A stretch of 64,000 nucleotides of DNA, from positions 3,162,001-3,226,000 of the forward strand of contig NZ_CP125854.1 of assembly GCF_030169785.1 (NCBI RefSeq). Direction: 5' to 3'. Positions 56,643-64,000 of the stretch are shown one piece after another (positions within the stretch are counted from its first letter, which is position 1; each line of letters starts with the position of its first letter). A program made the translations under genes and the position numbers. The notes beneath the pieces were generated by a model, which did not search any database, had not been told where the DNA came from, and saw nothing but the letters and a program-made list of their open reading frames with translations. Source of the DNA: Bdellovibrio sp. 22V. Its GTDB lineage: Bacteria > Bdellovibrionota > Bdellovibrionia > Bdellovibrionales > Bdellovibrionaceae.

Positions 56643-57530
56643 TTAGCAAGGGATGAGTTTGTTGAGGGTTTCTTGCGGGGGTTCGTGATCCCACAAAGAC
56701 AGGACATAGCCGCCGCCGCCAGAGCCTGTTGGCTTTACTGCCAATGCGCCTTGTTCGCGCAGCCATTCGATGTGTTTTGCGGGGGCTCCTTCGTTAAGGC
56801 CCCATTGCTCGAAACACTGTCCCGCTAAATCGATGGCTTCGGCTAAAACAGACAAACCTTCTTTGGCATCCATTTGTAATGCGCGCTCGGCGATTTCGAC
56901 AGCTTTCGCCATTTTTGTATCGATCTTTTCACCCAAGCTTGGATTTTTAAGAATCAAATCTTTGACCTTGTTCACAGCGTCCACCGTCACACCGCGCTTG
57001 CCAGAGTAAGAGATATACCACTGCGGTTTCCACGCGGTTTTAAGAGGTTTTCTGGCACCGTTGCGAATGAAGTAAAGACCTTCTCCGGAAAGAGCGACAG
57101 CGATATCCACACCGCTGCTTTCACCATGGAAGAGATTTTCCAGGTCGCGGGCGAATTCGTAAAAGTCCGCCTCGTTCACGTAACCCAGATGTCCCAACCA
57201 GCGAGTTAAAGCCACGCAAAGAGCGGCCGAAGCGCCCATGCCTGCACCGACGGGAATAGAGGACTCTAACAACAAAGTGCCCTTTAATTCTGAACGAGAG
57301 ATTTTTTTTATCTCGCAGGCTTTCTCTAGAACACCCCAAACGAGGAGCTGCAAGTCTTTGCCGTGATCACCGACTAAACGAAGCTCTAAAGGCTGCTCGC
57401 CTTTCGCATAGCTGAGTTCAAGATTGCGAGATTGAATGGGAAACACAAGTGCAGGAACACCACGAAGAACCGCGTGCTCCCCCGCTAAAATCCATTTCCC
57501 AAAAGACTTACAAGTGAAATCAATGGACAT
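56643..57530 (-). CDS. mvk: Mevalonate kinase
   Basis: A 295-residue GHMP kinase that phosphorylates mevalonate. FGKWILAGEHAVLRGVPALVFP is the N-terminal substrate region, PVGAGMGASAALCVALTRWL the ATP-binding GHMP motif (residues ~92-111), GESSGVDIAVAL the central motif and KPTGSGGGGYVLSL the C-terminal glycine-rich motif. These residues and the gene neighbourhood fix the assignment. It is the last gene of the mevalonate block, and its start overlaps the stop of the decarboxylase gene by 11 bases. Confidence 0.88.
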   Translation of the reverse strand: MSIDFTCKSFGKWILAGEHAVLRGVPALVFPIQSRNLELSYAKGEQPLELRLVGDHGKDLQLLVWGVLEKACEIKKISRSELKGTLLLESSIPVGAGMGASAALCVALTRWLGHLGYVNEADFYEFARDLENLFHGESSGVDIAVALSGEGLYFIRNGARKPLKTAWKPQWYISYSGKRGVTVDAVNKVKDLILKNPSLGEKIDTKMAKAVEIAERALQMDAKEGLSVLAEAIDLAGQCFEQWGLNEGAPAKHIEWLREQGALAVKPTGSGGGGYVLSLWDHEPPQETLNKLIPC

Positions 57531-58500
57531 TTTCTTTTACACCTTCAAAAGCCAACACCTTGAAATCTTTTTTGAAGTGCTCTCGATACGTTTCAAAAGA
57601 TTTTTTCTGATCGTGACGGAAAAGCATATGCACGTTCGCACCGGCATCCATTGTCACTAAAGGACCGTCTTGCCATTTCTGCCAGAAACTTTGGCAATCC
57701 GCTAAAACTTTTTTGGAGTTTTCAGTCATATAGCTGAATGCCGGATGGCTTGTTTCGAATAAACGGTGCATGTCGATAAACTCATCCCAGACAATTTGGC
57801 GCGCCATATGCCAGTCATTGAAACGCAAAGCATGCACAAGATCTTTTAAGCGAAGTTCGGCACGATCAGGGCGCCCGTGGAAACGCGGACTTGTCGTGAC
57901 AAGTTTATGCGCATCCGAGCTGGAAACCTCTTTTTTTGAATCTTCAACAACAACCACAATGTGATGCAAATGCTCCCAGGGTAACGCCATAGGTTCTGCG
58001 TATTCGTGTTGCCACAAAGCCCACGGCGTAAACAATGAGCGGCAAGAAGAACCCGATCCCTGACGAGAAAGTTCTGACAAAGTTTTTTTATCTTCGCCCC
58101 AAGGTTGCGGATTGATTCTTTGAAACATCTCCGCCGCCGCCAAAGTCAAAGCTGCGAAACTCGAAGCCGAACTTGCAAGTCCACAGTCCGACGGAAAATT
58201 ATTCGCGGACTCAACAAGAAAGGACTTTTGCACGCCCCATTTCATTTTCAAAGTCGCCAAGTGTTTCAAAAATCTTTGCTGGCCTTTTTCAGAGAGGTCA
58301 ATTTTTTCAAGCCCCTCTTGTAGCAACGGCTTCCACTGATCTTGAGTTCCTTCGATTTCAGTCAAACGAACGAACGTGCGCAGATTTTCAAGTGTATAAG
58401 ACAAAGATCCATTCGTCGGTTTGTTGCCTGAACCTTCGATCTTTCCCATATATTTAATAAGCGCAATATTAGATGGAGCTGAAACTAAAACCTGATTCAT
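57520..58500 (-). CDS. mvaD: Diphosphomevalonate decarboxylase
   Basis: A 326-residue GHMP-superfamily enzyme that makes isopentenyl diphosphate from diphosphomevalonate. SAPSNIALIKYMGKIEGSG opens the protein, with NKPTNGSLSYTL; DCGLASSASSFAALTLAAAEMF is the phosphate loop; RQGSGSSCRSLFTPWALW is the diagnostic decarboxylase segment; and TMDAGANVHMLF lies near the end. The ATG at 58500 is in an ATGA overlap with the upstream kinase; a longer in-frame extension is rejected. Confidence 0.92.
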   Translation of the reverse strand: MNQVLVSAPSNIALIKYMGKIEGSGNKPTNGSLSYTLENLRTFVRLTEIEGTQDQWKPLLQEGLEKIDLSEKGQQRFLKHLATLKMKWGVQKSFLVESANNFPSDCGLASSASSFAALTLAAAEMFQRINPQPWGEDKKTLSELSRQGSGSSCRSLFTPWALWQHEYAEPMALPWEHLHHIVVVVEDSKKEVSSSDAHKLVTTSPRFHGRPDRAELRLKDLVHALRFNDWHMARQIVWDEFIDMHRLFETSHPAFSYMTENSKKVLADCQSFWQKWQDGPLVTMDAGANVHMLFRHDQKKSFETYREHFKKDFKVLAFEGVKENVH

Positions 58501-59396
58501 AACGTTCCTCGAATCTGAAGTCCCTGAGAGATTTTTTCGGAAGAAGAAATAATAGAAAGACGACGGTCCGCACAGAACTGGTCCATGCCAGAGATCTGAT
58601 GTTTGTCCAAAACAACCATCACCACATCCGCGCCGAGAGCGCCGCACCCTTTGACCGCTTTGACCCCGTGAACCTGCTTGATCTCTTCAATAAGCTGCAA
58701 GGTTTCCGCACACGTGAAATGGAGCTGCTTTAATACCGCGGCGTAGGCCTCAACACCTTCGACAAAACGCTCTTCGTTTTGGTAATCAAAAGAGCTCTTG
58801 ATCAAAGCAAAGGCTTTTTCCAACTCGGCAGAATCAAAGCGCGCAAGAGTTTTAAGATGCTCGTGAGTCGGAACTTTATTGCCCGTGTGGATAAGATAAA
58901 ATTCGAGGTTTTCAAAGGGCCAACCCTTAATAGAAATCAAACCCTGGCGTTTTTCAAAGAACGTCAAAGAGCCCTTGAGCTGCCCAACGAGATCTGCACC
59001 ACTAGGGCGCACACCAACACCAGTCCATGCCACTTCGTAATAAGCATCCAAGAGATGTTTAAAGTCGAGAAGCTTTTCCATATCTTGATGATGAGCTTCT
59101 TTGTAAAGCCAAAGTGCATACACCGCCAGAAATTGCGCCGTGGAAGCGCCAAAGCCGCCTTTGCCGGAATAAGGATCACGGAAGGTCAAATCGAATTGAG
59201 AAAAGTACTCCGGATACTTGCGAATAAAAAGACCCGCCGGAGAATCAGGATGAATACTGCCTTGACCACCATGTCCTTTTGTCACTTCCAGTTCAAAACA
59301 AGGCTGGGACAAAAAGACAAGAGTTGGCCCTCCGTGAAGAGCCAAGTACTCACCTGCTAAGAATGTTTTTCCGGGAACAGAAAAAACCAAAGACAT
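58497..59396 (-). CDS. Phosphomevalonate kinase (GHMP kinase)
   Basis: A 299-residue GHMP kinase beginning FSVPGKTFLAGEYLALHGGP. DPYSGKGGFGASTAQFLAVYA is the ATP loop, VRPSGADLVGQLKGSL the central motif and VKGCGALGADVVMVVL the third motif. Sequence alone does not separate phosphomevalonate kinase from mevalonate kinase. The gene lies between HMG-CoA reductase and the decarboxylase while a clear mevalonate kinase closes the operon, so phosphomevalonate kinase is the best reading. Confidence 0.85.
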   Translation of the reverse strand: MSLVFSVPGKTFLAGEYLALHGGPTLVFLSQPCFELEVTKGHGGQGSIHPDSPAGLFIRKYPEYFSQFDLTFRDPYSGKGGFGASTAQFLAVYALWLYKEAHHQDMEKLLDFKHLLDAYYEVAWTGVGVRPSGADLVGQLKGSLTFFEKRQGLISIKGWPFENLEFYLIHTGNKVPTHEHLKTLARFDSAELEKAFALIKSSFDYQNEERFVEGVEAYAAVLKQLHFTCAETLQLIEEIKQVHGVKAVKGCGALGADVVMVVLDKHQISGMDQFCADRRLSIISSSEKISQGLQIRGTL

Positions 59397-59404
59397 GGTC
59401 TTTC

Positions 59405-60694
59405 CTAGTTTTGTGAAGCGCGAAGTTCTTTAAGGACGTCGATAGCGTTGCTCAAAGAGATGCGTTTGCGAATCGCCAAAATTTCTTCGAGTTTCTTTTG
59501 TACCAAAGGAATTTCTTTTTCTTCCGCGCCGGCACCTAAAGCCAAGTTCTTCGTATGCAGTTTCATATGGCCTTCGATGATTCCCACAGTCGTCAAAGCT
59601 TTTAAAGCTCCTAGGTTTTGCACCAACCCGACGGCCGCAATCACGCGTGAAAGCTCGTTAGCCGTTGTCGTGCCAAGCATCTTCATACACATCATCGCTG
59701 TCGGATGAAGAGTCGTCACACCGCCGACAGTACCGACGATCAGTGGTGCTTCAAAGATCCCCTTAAGACCACCTTCGCCATCGCGGAACCAACGCGTGAT
59801 GGAGCGATATTGGCCGTCGCGAGAAGCGTAGGCATGAATCCCCGCTTCGACCGCGCGCCAGTCATTGCCTGTCGCGATCAACACAGGATCGATACCGTTT
59901 AAAACGCCTTTGTTGTTCGTCGCCGCACGGTAAGGATCTTGTTGCGCGAACAAAGAAGCCTCTTCAATTTTTTCCGCCAACTCAGGATCGATATCAGTGA
60001 TGTGCACAATCGCGCGAGTCACTTTAGAATCAACCAGGTTCGAAAGGATGCACATCGTGACCTTTTCGCCGGTGAACTGTTCGATCGGCTCTTTCAAGAA
60101 TTCACAGACTTGATTCATGATATTCGCGCCCATCGCATCGCAAGGGTCCATCAAAACGTGAACCACCGCCATATCAGAGCCGTCGCCGCGAGGCACACGG
60201 CGCACTTGAATGTCGCGCACCCCGCCGCCTCGGCGAACAAGGCCGAATGCTACTTCGCGGTTGGCGATTTCAATCATAAAGTTTTTTTGCGCCAGAATTT
60301 GTTTTTCAAATTGTGCGAAGTTTTTGATTTTCGCACATTGGATTTGTCCGATGATCTCGTTCCCGACAACTTCTGTTGTAATAGAGCCCGATTCACGAAT
60401 CCATTTTGCCGACTTACACACAGCCGCCACGATGGACGTTTCTTCCACCGCCATCGGGATAACATAGTCTTTACCGTCGATACGGAAATTTGTCGCGACT
60501 CCCAAAGGAAGCTGGAAATAACCGATCACGTTTTCGATGAATTTTTCGCCCAAGGAAGTGTCCTTGAGTCCGCCCTTAGCAAGATACTCAACGTCGGAGT
60601 CATGAAGGACGCCCACTTCCATCAAAGATTTAAGTCTTTCCTCGCGAGAAAGTTTCGAGAAGCCTTTGAAGATGTCTTGAAGCTGTTTTGTCAT
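59405..60694 (-). CDS. mvaA: Hydroxymethylglutaryl-CoA reductase, class II type
   Basis: A 429-residue HMG-CoA reductase of the bacterial class II length. YVIPMAVEETSIVAAVCKSAKW contains the catalytic glutamate region, MDPCDAMGANIMNQVCEF the NAD(P) loop, ATNNKGVLNGIDPVLIATGNDWRAVEAG the catalytic lysine and GNDxR segment (read in parts), and EGHMKLHTKNLAL the C-terminal histidine. In this context it works in the biosynthetic direction, making mevalonate. Its ATG overlaps the fni stop (ATGA). Confidence 0.95.
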   Translation of the reverse strand: MTKQLQDIFKGFSKLSREERLKSLMEVGVLHDSDVEYLAKGGLKDTSLGEKFIENVIGYFQLPLGVATNFRIDGKDYVIPMAVEETSIVAAVCKSAKWIRESGSITTEVVGNEIIGQIQCAKIKNFAQFEKQILAQKNFMIEIANREVAFGLVRRGGGVRDIQVRRVPRGDGSDMAVVHVLMDPCDAMGANIMNQVCEFLKEPIEQFTGEKVTMCILSNLVDSKVTRAIVHITDIDPELAEKIEEASLFAQQDPYRAATNNKGVLNGIDPVLIATGNDWRAVEAGIHAYASRDGQYRSITRWFRDGEGGLKGIFEAPLIVGTVGGVTTLHPTAMMCMKMLGTTTANELSRVIAAVGLVQNLGALKALTTVGIIEGHMKLHTKNLALGAGAEEKEIPLVQKKLEEILAIRKRISLSNAIDVLKELRASQN

Positions 60695-61731
60695 CGTACC
60701 ACCCTCTTTGTTTGAAGGTCTTTAAGATTTCTTGAACCCGTACAGAACATCGTGATCTTCAGTTCAAGTTCCAACTTGTTAAGAAGCTCTTCCAAAGCTT
60801 CATCCCCAGCGAGAGCGGCTTCCAGGAATGGTTTTGCCACCCCGACCTTGGCCGCTCCTAAAGCACACAGTTTCCCAATTTCTAAACCATTTCGAACGCC
60901 ACCAGAAGCCCAAATTTCATAATTTACGCGAGCTTCCTTAGCATTCAGCACAGACTGCACTGTGCTAATGCCCCAATCCTTAAAAGTTTGCGCCACTTTA
61001 TAGAGTAATTGATCTTCTTGAGAGCGAAAACCCTCAACACGGCCCCAATGCGTTCCACCCTTACCACTCACATCCACCGCGAAAATACCGGTGTTCTGAA
61101 GGCGTTTCAGAGTATCCACGGAAAAACCGCAGCCCGTTTCTTTGACGATCACAGGAATGCCCGCCAACTTCACAAGATTTTCGATCGCCTCCAGACCGTG
61201 TCTGAATTCTGTCGTGCCTTCCGGCTGCAGAGCTTCTTGCAATGGATTGAGATGAACGAACAAAGCCAAGGCTTCCGTGGAGTCAATCAAACGGCGCACT
61301 TTATCGATCGGACTTTTAATCAGTTGAGCGATTCCAATATTTCCAAGGAGACGCGCGCGCGGAGCTTTCTTGCGCACGTGATACCACTCCTCAGCCGCAC
61401 TGGAATCTTCCAACTCGCGACGTTGCGAACCGACACCCATCAGGATCTGTCTGCGATCACTGAGTCTTGCTAGAGCTTCATTGATTTCACGGCCTTTTTC
61501 ATGGCCTGCTGTCATTGAAGAAATAAAAATGGGAGAAGAAAGAGAAAGAGCTTCTTTAAAAACAAAAGAGGTCGAAATATCGACCTCTTTAAAATCCAAA
61601 TTAGGCAAAGCCTCATGAATTAATTCGATCGAGTCCAATCCATTTTGACCATCGGTCTGAGACCTTGGATCCAGCGCGATACGAATATGATCGCGCTTTC
61701 TTTGTTCAAACTGAGAGTTGGACTCGTCCAT
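60691..61731 (-). CDS. fni: Type 2 isopentenyl-diphosphate isomerase (FMN-dependent)
   Basis: A 346-residue TIM-barrel flavoenzyme that interconverts IPP and DMAPP. FEQRKRDHIRIALDPRSQ at the N-terminus, SPIFISSMTAGHEKGREINEAL near 67, ILMGVGSQRRELED near 96, VIVKETGCGFSVDTL and DVSGKGGTHWGRVEGFRSQ are all family motifs, and IWASGGVRNGLEIGK binds FMN phosphate. The ATG at 61731 lies 4 bases after the rplT stop, with AAGG formed across the junction. Confidence 0.94.
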   Translation of the reverse strand: MDESNSQFEQRKRDHIRIALDPRSQTDGQNGLDSIELIHEALPNLDFKEVDISTSFVFKEALSLSSPIFISSMTAGHEKGREINEALARLSDRRQILMGVGSQRRELEDSSAAEEWYHVRKKAPRARLLGNIGIAQLIKSPIDKVRRLIDSTEALALFVHLNPLQEALQPEGTTEFRHGLEAIENLVKLAGIPVIVKETGCGFSVDTLKRLQNTGIFAVDVSGKGGTHWGRVEGFRSQEDQLLYKVAQTFKDWGISTVQSVLNAKEARVNYEIWASGGVRNGLEIGKLCALGAAKVGVAKPFLEAALAGDEALEELLNKLELELKITMFCTGSRNLKDLQTKRVVR

Positions 61732-61735
61732 TGCC

Positions 61736-62083
61736 TTACGCCAAAGCGTGTTTGCAAAGTGCAGTGAATGCTGCTGCGTCGTTGATAGCAAGGTCCGCCA
61801 AGATCTTACGATCTACTTGGATACCAGCTTTAATCAAGCCACCGATCAAACGAGAATATGTAGTTCCGTTCAAACGAGCTGCTGCATTGATACGTTGATT
61901 CCACAAAGTACGGAAGTTACGTTTTTTAACTTTACGGTCGCGGTAAGCATACGCCATACCACGGTCGTTTTTCTCTACCGCGTGGATGTACGCGCGAGAA
62001 CCAGCTGAATAGTAACCTTTTGCTCTCTTAAGAACTTTTTTGTGACGAGCACGATTTGTTTTACCACTTTTTACACGAGCCAT
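61736..62083 (-). CDS. rplT: 50S ribosomal protein L20
   Basis: The 115-residue L20, highly basic at the N-terminus ([24 protein letters not shown]) and with the globular domain from ~60 ([27 protein letters not shown]). It is involved in early 50S assembly and, in many bacteria, represses the rpmI-rplT mRNA. Here its stop codon is only 4 bases ahead of fni, so translation of the isoprenoid genes may be coupled to it. Confidence 0.97.
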   Translation of the reverse strand: MARVKSGKTNRARHKKVLKRAKGYYSAGSRAYIHAVEKNDRGMAYAYRDRKVKKRNFRTLWNQRINAAARLNGTTYSRLIGGLIKAGIQVDRKILADLAINDAAAFTALCKHALA

Positions 62084-62163
62084 TTTCTACCTCTAAATTA
62101 GTTGTACATCTTCGAACGTGTCGAAGTTACGTACGGAAAAGACATTAAAATTTAAATGAAATC

Positions 62164-62355
62164 CTAGAATACCAAACAACGACGAACTTGAAGCATGTTT
62201 GCATCTTCAACGTATGATGTTTTACCTAGTTGTCTTTTCGTCTTAGAGCTCATGTGAGAGTTCAAGTGACGCATGCGAGTGCTTTTCTTCTTAACTTTGC
62301 CGCTTGAAAGAACTTTCAAACGTTTTTTAGCGCCAGAGTGTGTGCGCATTTTCAT
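62164..62355 (-). CDS. rpmI: 50S ribosomal protein L35
   Basis: The 63-residue L35, with the usual KMRTHSGAKKRLKVLSSGK start and a C-terminus ending CLVF. The ATG at 62355 has GGAAGG eight bases upstream. It is 80 bases from rplT. infC, the usual upstream neighbour, is absent; a divergent secreted-protein gene stands there instead. Confidence 0.96.
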   Translation of the reverse strand: MKMRTHSGAKKRLKVLSSGKVKKKSTRMRHLNSHMSSKTKRQLGKTSYVEDANMLQVRRCLVF

Positions 62356-62442
62356 AGTGCATACCTTCCACCGATAAGGCGTCTCTCCCGACAGGGACAG
62401 CTCTTAACCATTGCCTTAGCCAGTCATAATTACGGACTCACC

Positions 62443-62471
62443 GTTTTAGGGCGAACGGCGGGTAAAAGCAA
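62443..62471 (-). promoter_or_regulatory. Candidate promoter of the rpmI-rplT-mevalonate operon
   Basis: Read on the minus strand, TTGCTT (62471-62466) and TAAAAC (62448-62443) are 17 bases apart. The transcript would carry an ~80-base leader to rpmI, containing a TCCC-TGTC-GGGA hairpin near 62384-62396 that could be part of an L20-type autoregulatory leader. No other promoter for the seven genes downstream was seen. Confidence 0.4.
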
Positions 62472-62654
62472 GCTTTTTTAAGGGGTTAGGGCGAATCATC
62501 GGTTTTATGCCCCGAACTCACCACAACGGGATTTTCTTTATAATTTCAAACATTTAAGAATGTTTTTAAAGATTTCTCGAGCCAACTTTGGCGGATTTTG
62601 ATAGATAAACTCTGCTTAAATCTAAGGCGATTCACCCCCACCGAGGAGTACCCC

Positions 62655-63188
62655 ATGCACAAGGTCCTAGGCTTTCTCGTTCCCCTTTTCTTTGTCTTTT
62701 CCGCACATGCTGACGACGTCAGAACATTCTCAAAACTGGGACCTAATACGGCCTTAGTTAAAATCGACACCGAAGACAAGGAAGGCACCCAGGCCGCGAT
62801 GTACATTGATGGTATTGAAAACCAGGAGTTCATTACGATGATGCTCGCCGATCCCACCTCCAGCTTAAGCATCTTGCGAAAACAAATCGAAACAGAAAAT
62901 TGCCCTGATGAGGTTCCAACCCCTGAAGGACACATCCCCGGCTGCGGAGAGGTGGAGTTTACTCCCATCGTACAAACAGCGTTCGGGCGCGGCGGCTGGA
63001 TGGAAGCCGCGGCCACTTATACTTTCTTTGTTGGTTTTCGCTTTGAGGGCACCGGTCATTACTTCGAAAGCACGCACATGGTTTCTTTTAGTGAGCGCGC
63101 CGAAGCCCAAGTCGACGACAATATGGATTATTTAGGTGTGGTGCTGAAAACTTTGAACCTCGAAAAGATTGTACCTCTGCCAAAATAA
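62655..63188 (+). CDS. Exported protein of unknown function, 177 residues
   Basis: The signal peptide MHKVLGFLVPLFFVFSAHAD is preceded by GAGGAG at good distance from the ATG at 62655, which is preferred over a longer in-frame start. The mature part has a short cysteine pair (ENCPDEV and PGCGEVE) that may form a disulfide, and beta-rich sequence with AAATYTFFVGFRFEGTGHYFES. It has no recognised family. It is divergent from rpmI and 36 bases upstream of the esterase gene. Confidence 0.7.
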   Translation: MHKVLGFLVPLFFVFSAHADDVRTFSKLGPNTALVKIDTEDKEGTQAAMYIDGIENQEFITMMLADPTSSLSILRKQIETENCPDEVPTPEGHIPGCGEVEFTPIVQTAFGRGGWMEAAATYTFFVGFRFEGTGHYFESTHMVSFSERAEAQVDDNMDYLGVVLKTLNLEKIVPLPK

Positions 63189-63224
63189 TTGCTCGAAGCG
63201 CGGCGGACTGCCACACTTCAAATC

Positions 63225-64000
63225 ATGAACACATCGGAAATTCAAAACAATCTTCGCGCTTACGAATTAGAGCACTTTCAAATCGCCACATTGAAAGTTG
63301 AAAGTGCTCATCTGAAAAACAATCCTCTTCGCGATCCGTTTATTCGCTTCAATCCTCTGATGGTGCCGAAGTCGAAAGGTCCTTGGCCTGTCGTCATGGT
63401 TCTTGGCGGGTTTACCGGCAACGCTCCGTTTTATTTTAATGCTAAATTCAATGAACAGAATGCGGTGCAAGCAATCGATCAGGCTTTCGCGCGCGGTGAA
63501 GCTCCGGAAGCACTTTATGTTTTTGTCGATGCCTTGACGTCTTGGGGCGGCTCGCAGTTTTTAAATTCCGCTGCCACAGGAAACTATGAAGATTACATTA
63601 TGCAGGAAGTGATCCCTGCTTTACGGAAGCACCACCCGGTTTCTTCCGACCCTCGCGAGTGGTGTGTCACCGGCGGTTCCAGCGGAGGCTATGGCGCTCT
63701 TCATTTAGCTTCTAAGTATCCCGACACGTTCGGTGTGATCGCCGCGATTGCTCCGGATTCTTTTTTCGAAGCCAGTTTGATTTCTGATCTCTACCAGGCT
63801 TTGCCGCTTTGGGAAAAATATAAGGAGTCAGGACTGAAAGCCTTGGAAGAACTGCGCAACGGAAAGCTCGTGAAAAATCGCAACTGGCATTCACTGTTGA
63901 ATGCTTTTGGTATGGCAGCTTGTTATTCTCCGAAAGGCCATCATGGGGACTTCCACTTACCTCTCGACGTGACTACGGGAGAAAAGATTGATTCGCTTTG
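63225..64000 (+). CDS. Putative esterase (esterase D-like alpha/beta hydrolase), cut by window edge
   Basis: The open frame from the ATG at 63225 runs off the window (at least 258 residues). VVMVLGGFTGN near 58 supplies the oxyanion strand, and CVTGGSSGGYGALHLASKYPDTFG near 150 holds the nucleophile serine in a G-S-S-G-G elbow, as in the esterase D/antigen 85 type family. PEALYVFVDALTSWGGSQF fits the same family. No signal peptide is present, so it is probably cytoplasmic. The C-terminal histidine of the triad would lie beyond the edge or close to HHGDFH. Confidence 0.82.
   Translation, partial: MNTSEIQNNLRAYELEHFQIATLKVESAHLKNNPLRDPFIRFNPLMVPKSKGPWPVVMVLGGFTGNAPFYFNAKFNEQNAVQAIDQAFARGEAPEALYVFVDALTSWGGSQFLNSAATGNYEDYIMQEVIPALRKHHPVSSDPREWCVTGGSSGGYGALHLASKYPDTFGVIAAIAPDSFFEASLISDLYQALPLWEKYKESGLKALEELRNGKLVKNRNWHSLLNAFGMAACYSPKGHHGDFHLPLDVTTGEKIDSL

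Noticed and set aside
58501-58647. 49-codon upstream extension of the diphosphomevalonate decarboxylase
   Set aside because: The ATGA overlap at 58500 and the family N-terminus SAPSNIALIKY define the start.
59939-60715. 258-codon antisense open frame inside mvaA
   Set aside because: It is a shadow of the HMG-CoA reductase gene with the same Phe/Arg/His bias.

Overview
The window looks like chromosome of a Gram-negative predatory or delta-type proteobacterium, most likely a Bdellovibrio relative. This is inferred from the mix of genes (O-antigen genes, secreted proteins of unknown family, a mevalonate operon behind rpmI-rplT, pheS-pheT-ihfA-merR, a fatty-acid cis/trans isomerase, a very large RCC1 lipoprotein), not from a marker such as 16S rRNA. 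No rRNA, CRISPR array, insertion sequence or phage gene was seen. There is one tRNA gene.

Region 1 (1-16.8 kb) is a surface-polysaccharide island, visibly richer in A+T than what follows. It holds two Wzy/WaaL-type membrane proteins, a complete polyprenyl-phospho-arabinose module (HAD-UbiA fusion, DprE1-like and DprE2-like enzymes), a complete dTDP-L-rhamnose operon (rfbBACD order of transcription), GT2 and GT4 glycosyltransferases, a GNAT acetyltransferase, a GtrB-like polyprenyl-phosphate glycosyltransferase and two GT-C membrane glycosyltransferases. Together they would make lipid-linked arabinose or related donors and rhamnose donors, and assemble an envelope glycan. No flippase or ABC exporter lies inside the window.

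Region 2 (16.8-37.3 kb) has a more balanced composition. It starts with a CDP-glucose-dehydratase-like protein whose catalytic residues are altered and a very short GNAT protein. Three unrecognised genes (two with signal peptides), a zinc-ribbon membrane protein and an outer-membrane barrel follow. Then come the phosphate transporter pstSCAB, a PAS histidine kinase, a Fur-family regulator, an EI24 membrane protein, a histidine phosphatase, the periplasmic fatty-acid cis/trans isomerase Cti, several unrecognised genes, an HD-GYP protein and a short-chain dehydrogenase.

Region 3 (37.4-49.3 kb) is dominated by a 2584-residue lipoprotein with Calx-beta, Ig-like and RCC1 repeats. After it lie a tyrosine phosphatase, a Fic/HTH pair (mobile mystery proteins B and A) whose upstream region carries three 16-bp palindromes spaced exactly 33 bp apart, DUF899 and DoxX genes, tRNA-Pro(GGG) and a periplasmic binding protein.

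Region 4 (49.3-64 kb) is mostly housekeeping. It has merR-ihfA-pheT-pheS, rsmG with an rRNA/tRNA methyltransferase, a secreted six-cysteine miniprotein, an AlkD-like glycosylase, and an apparent seven-gene operon rpmI-rplT-fni-mvaA-pmk-mvd-mvk that joins ribosomal protein genes to mevalonate-pathway isoprenoid synthesis. A secreted protein and an esterase cut by the window edge close the region. Isoprenoids from this operon would be the ultimate source of the polyprenyl carriers used by region 1.
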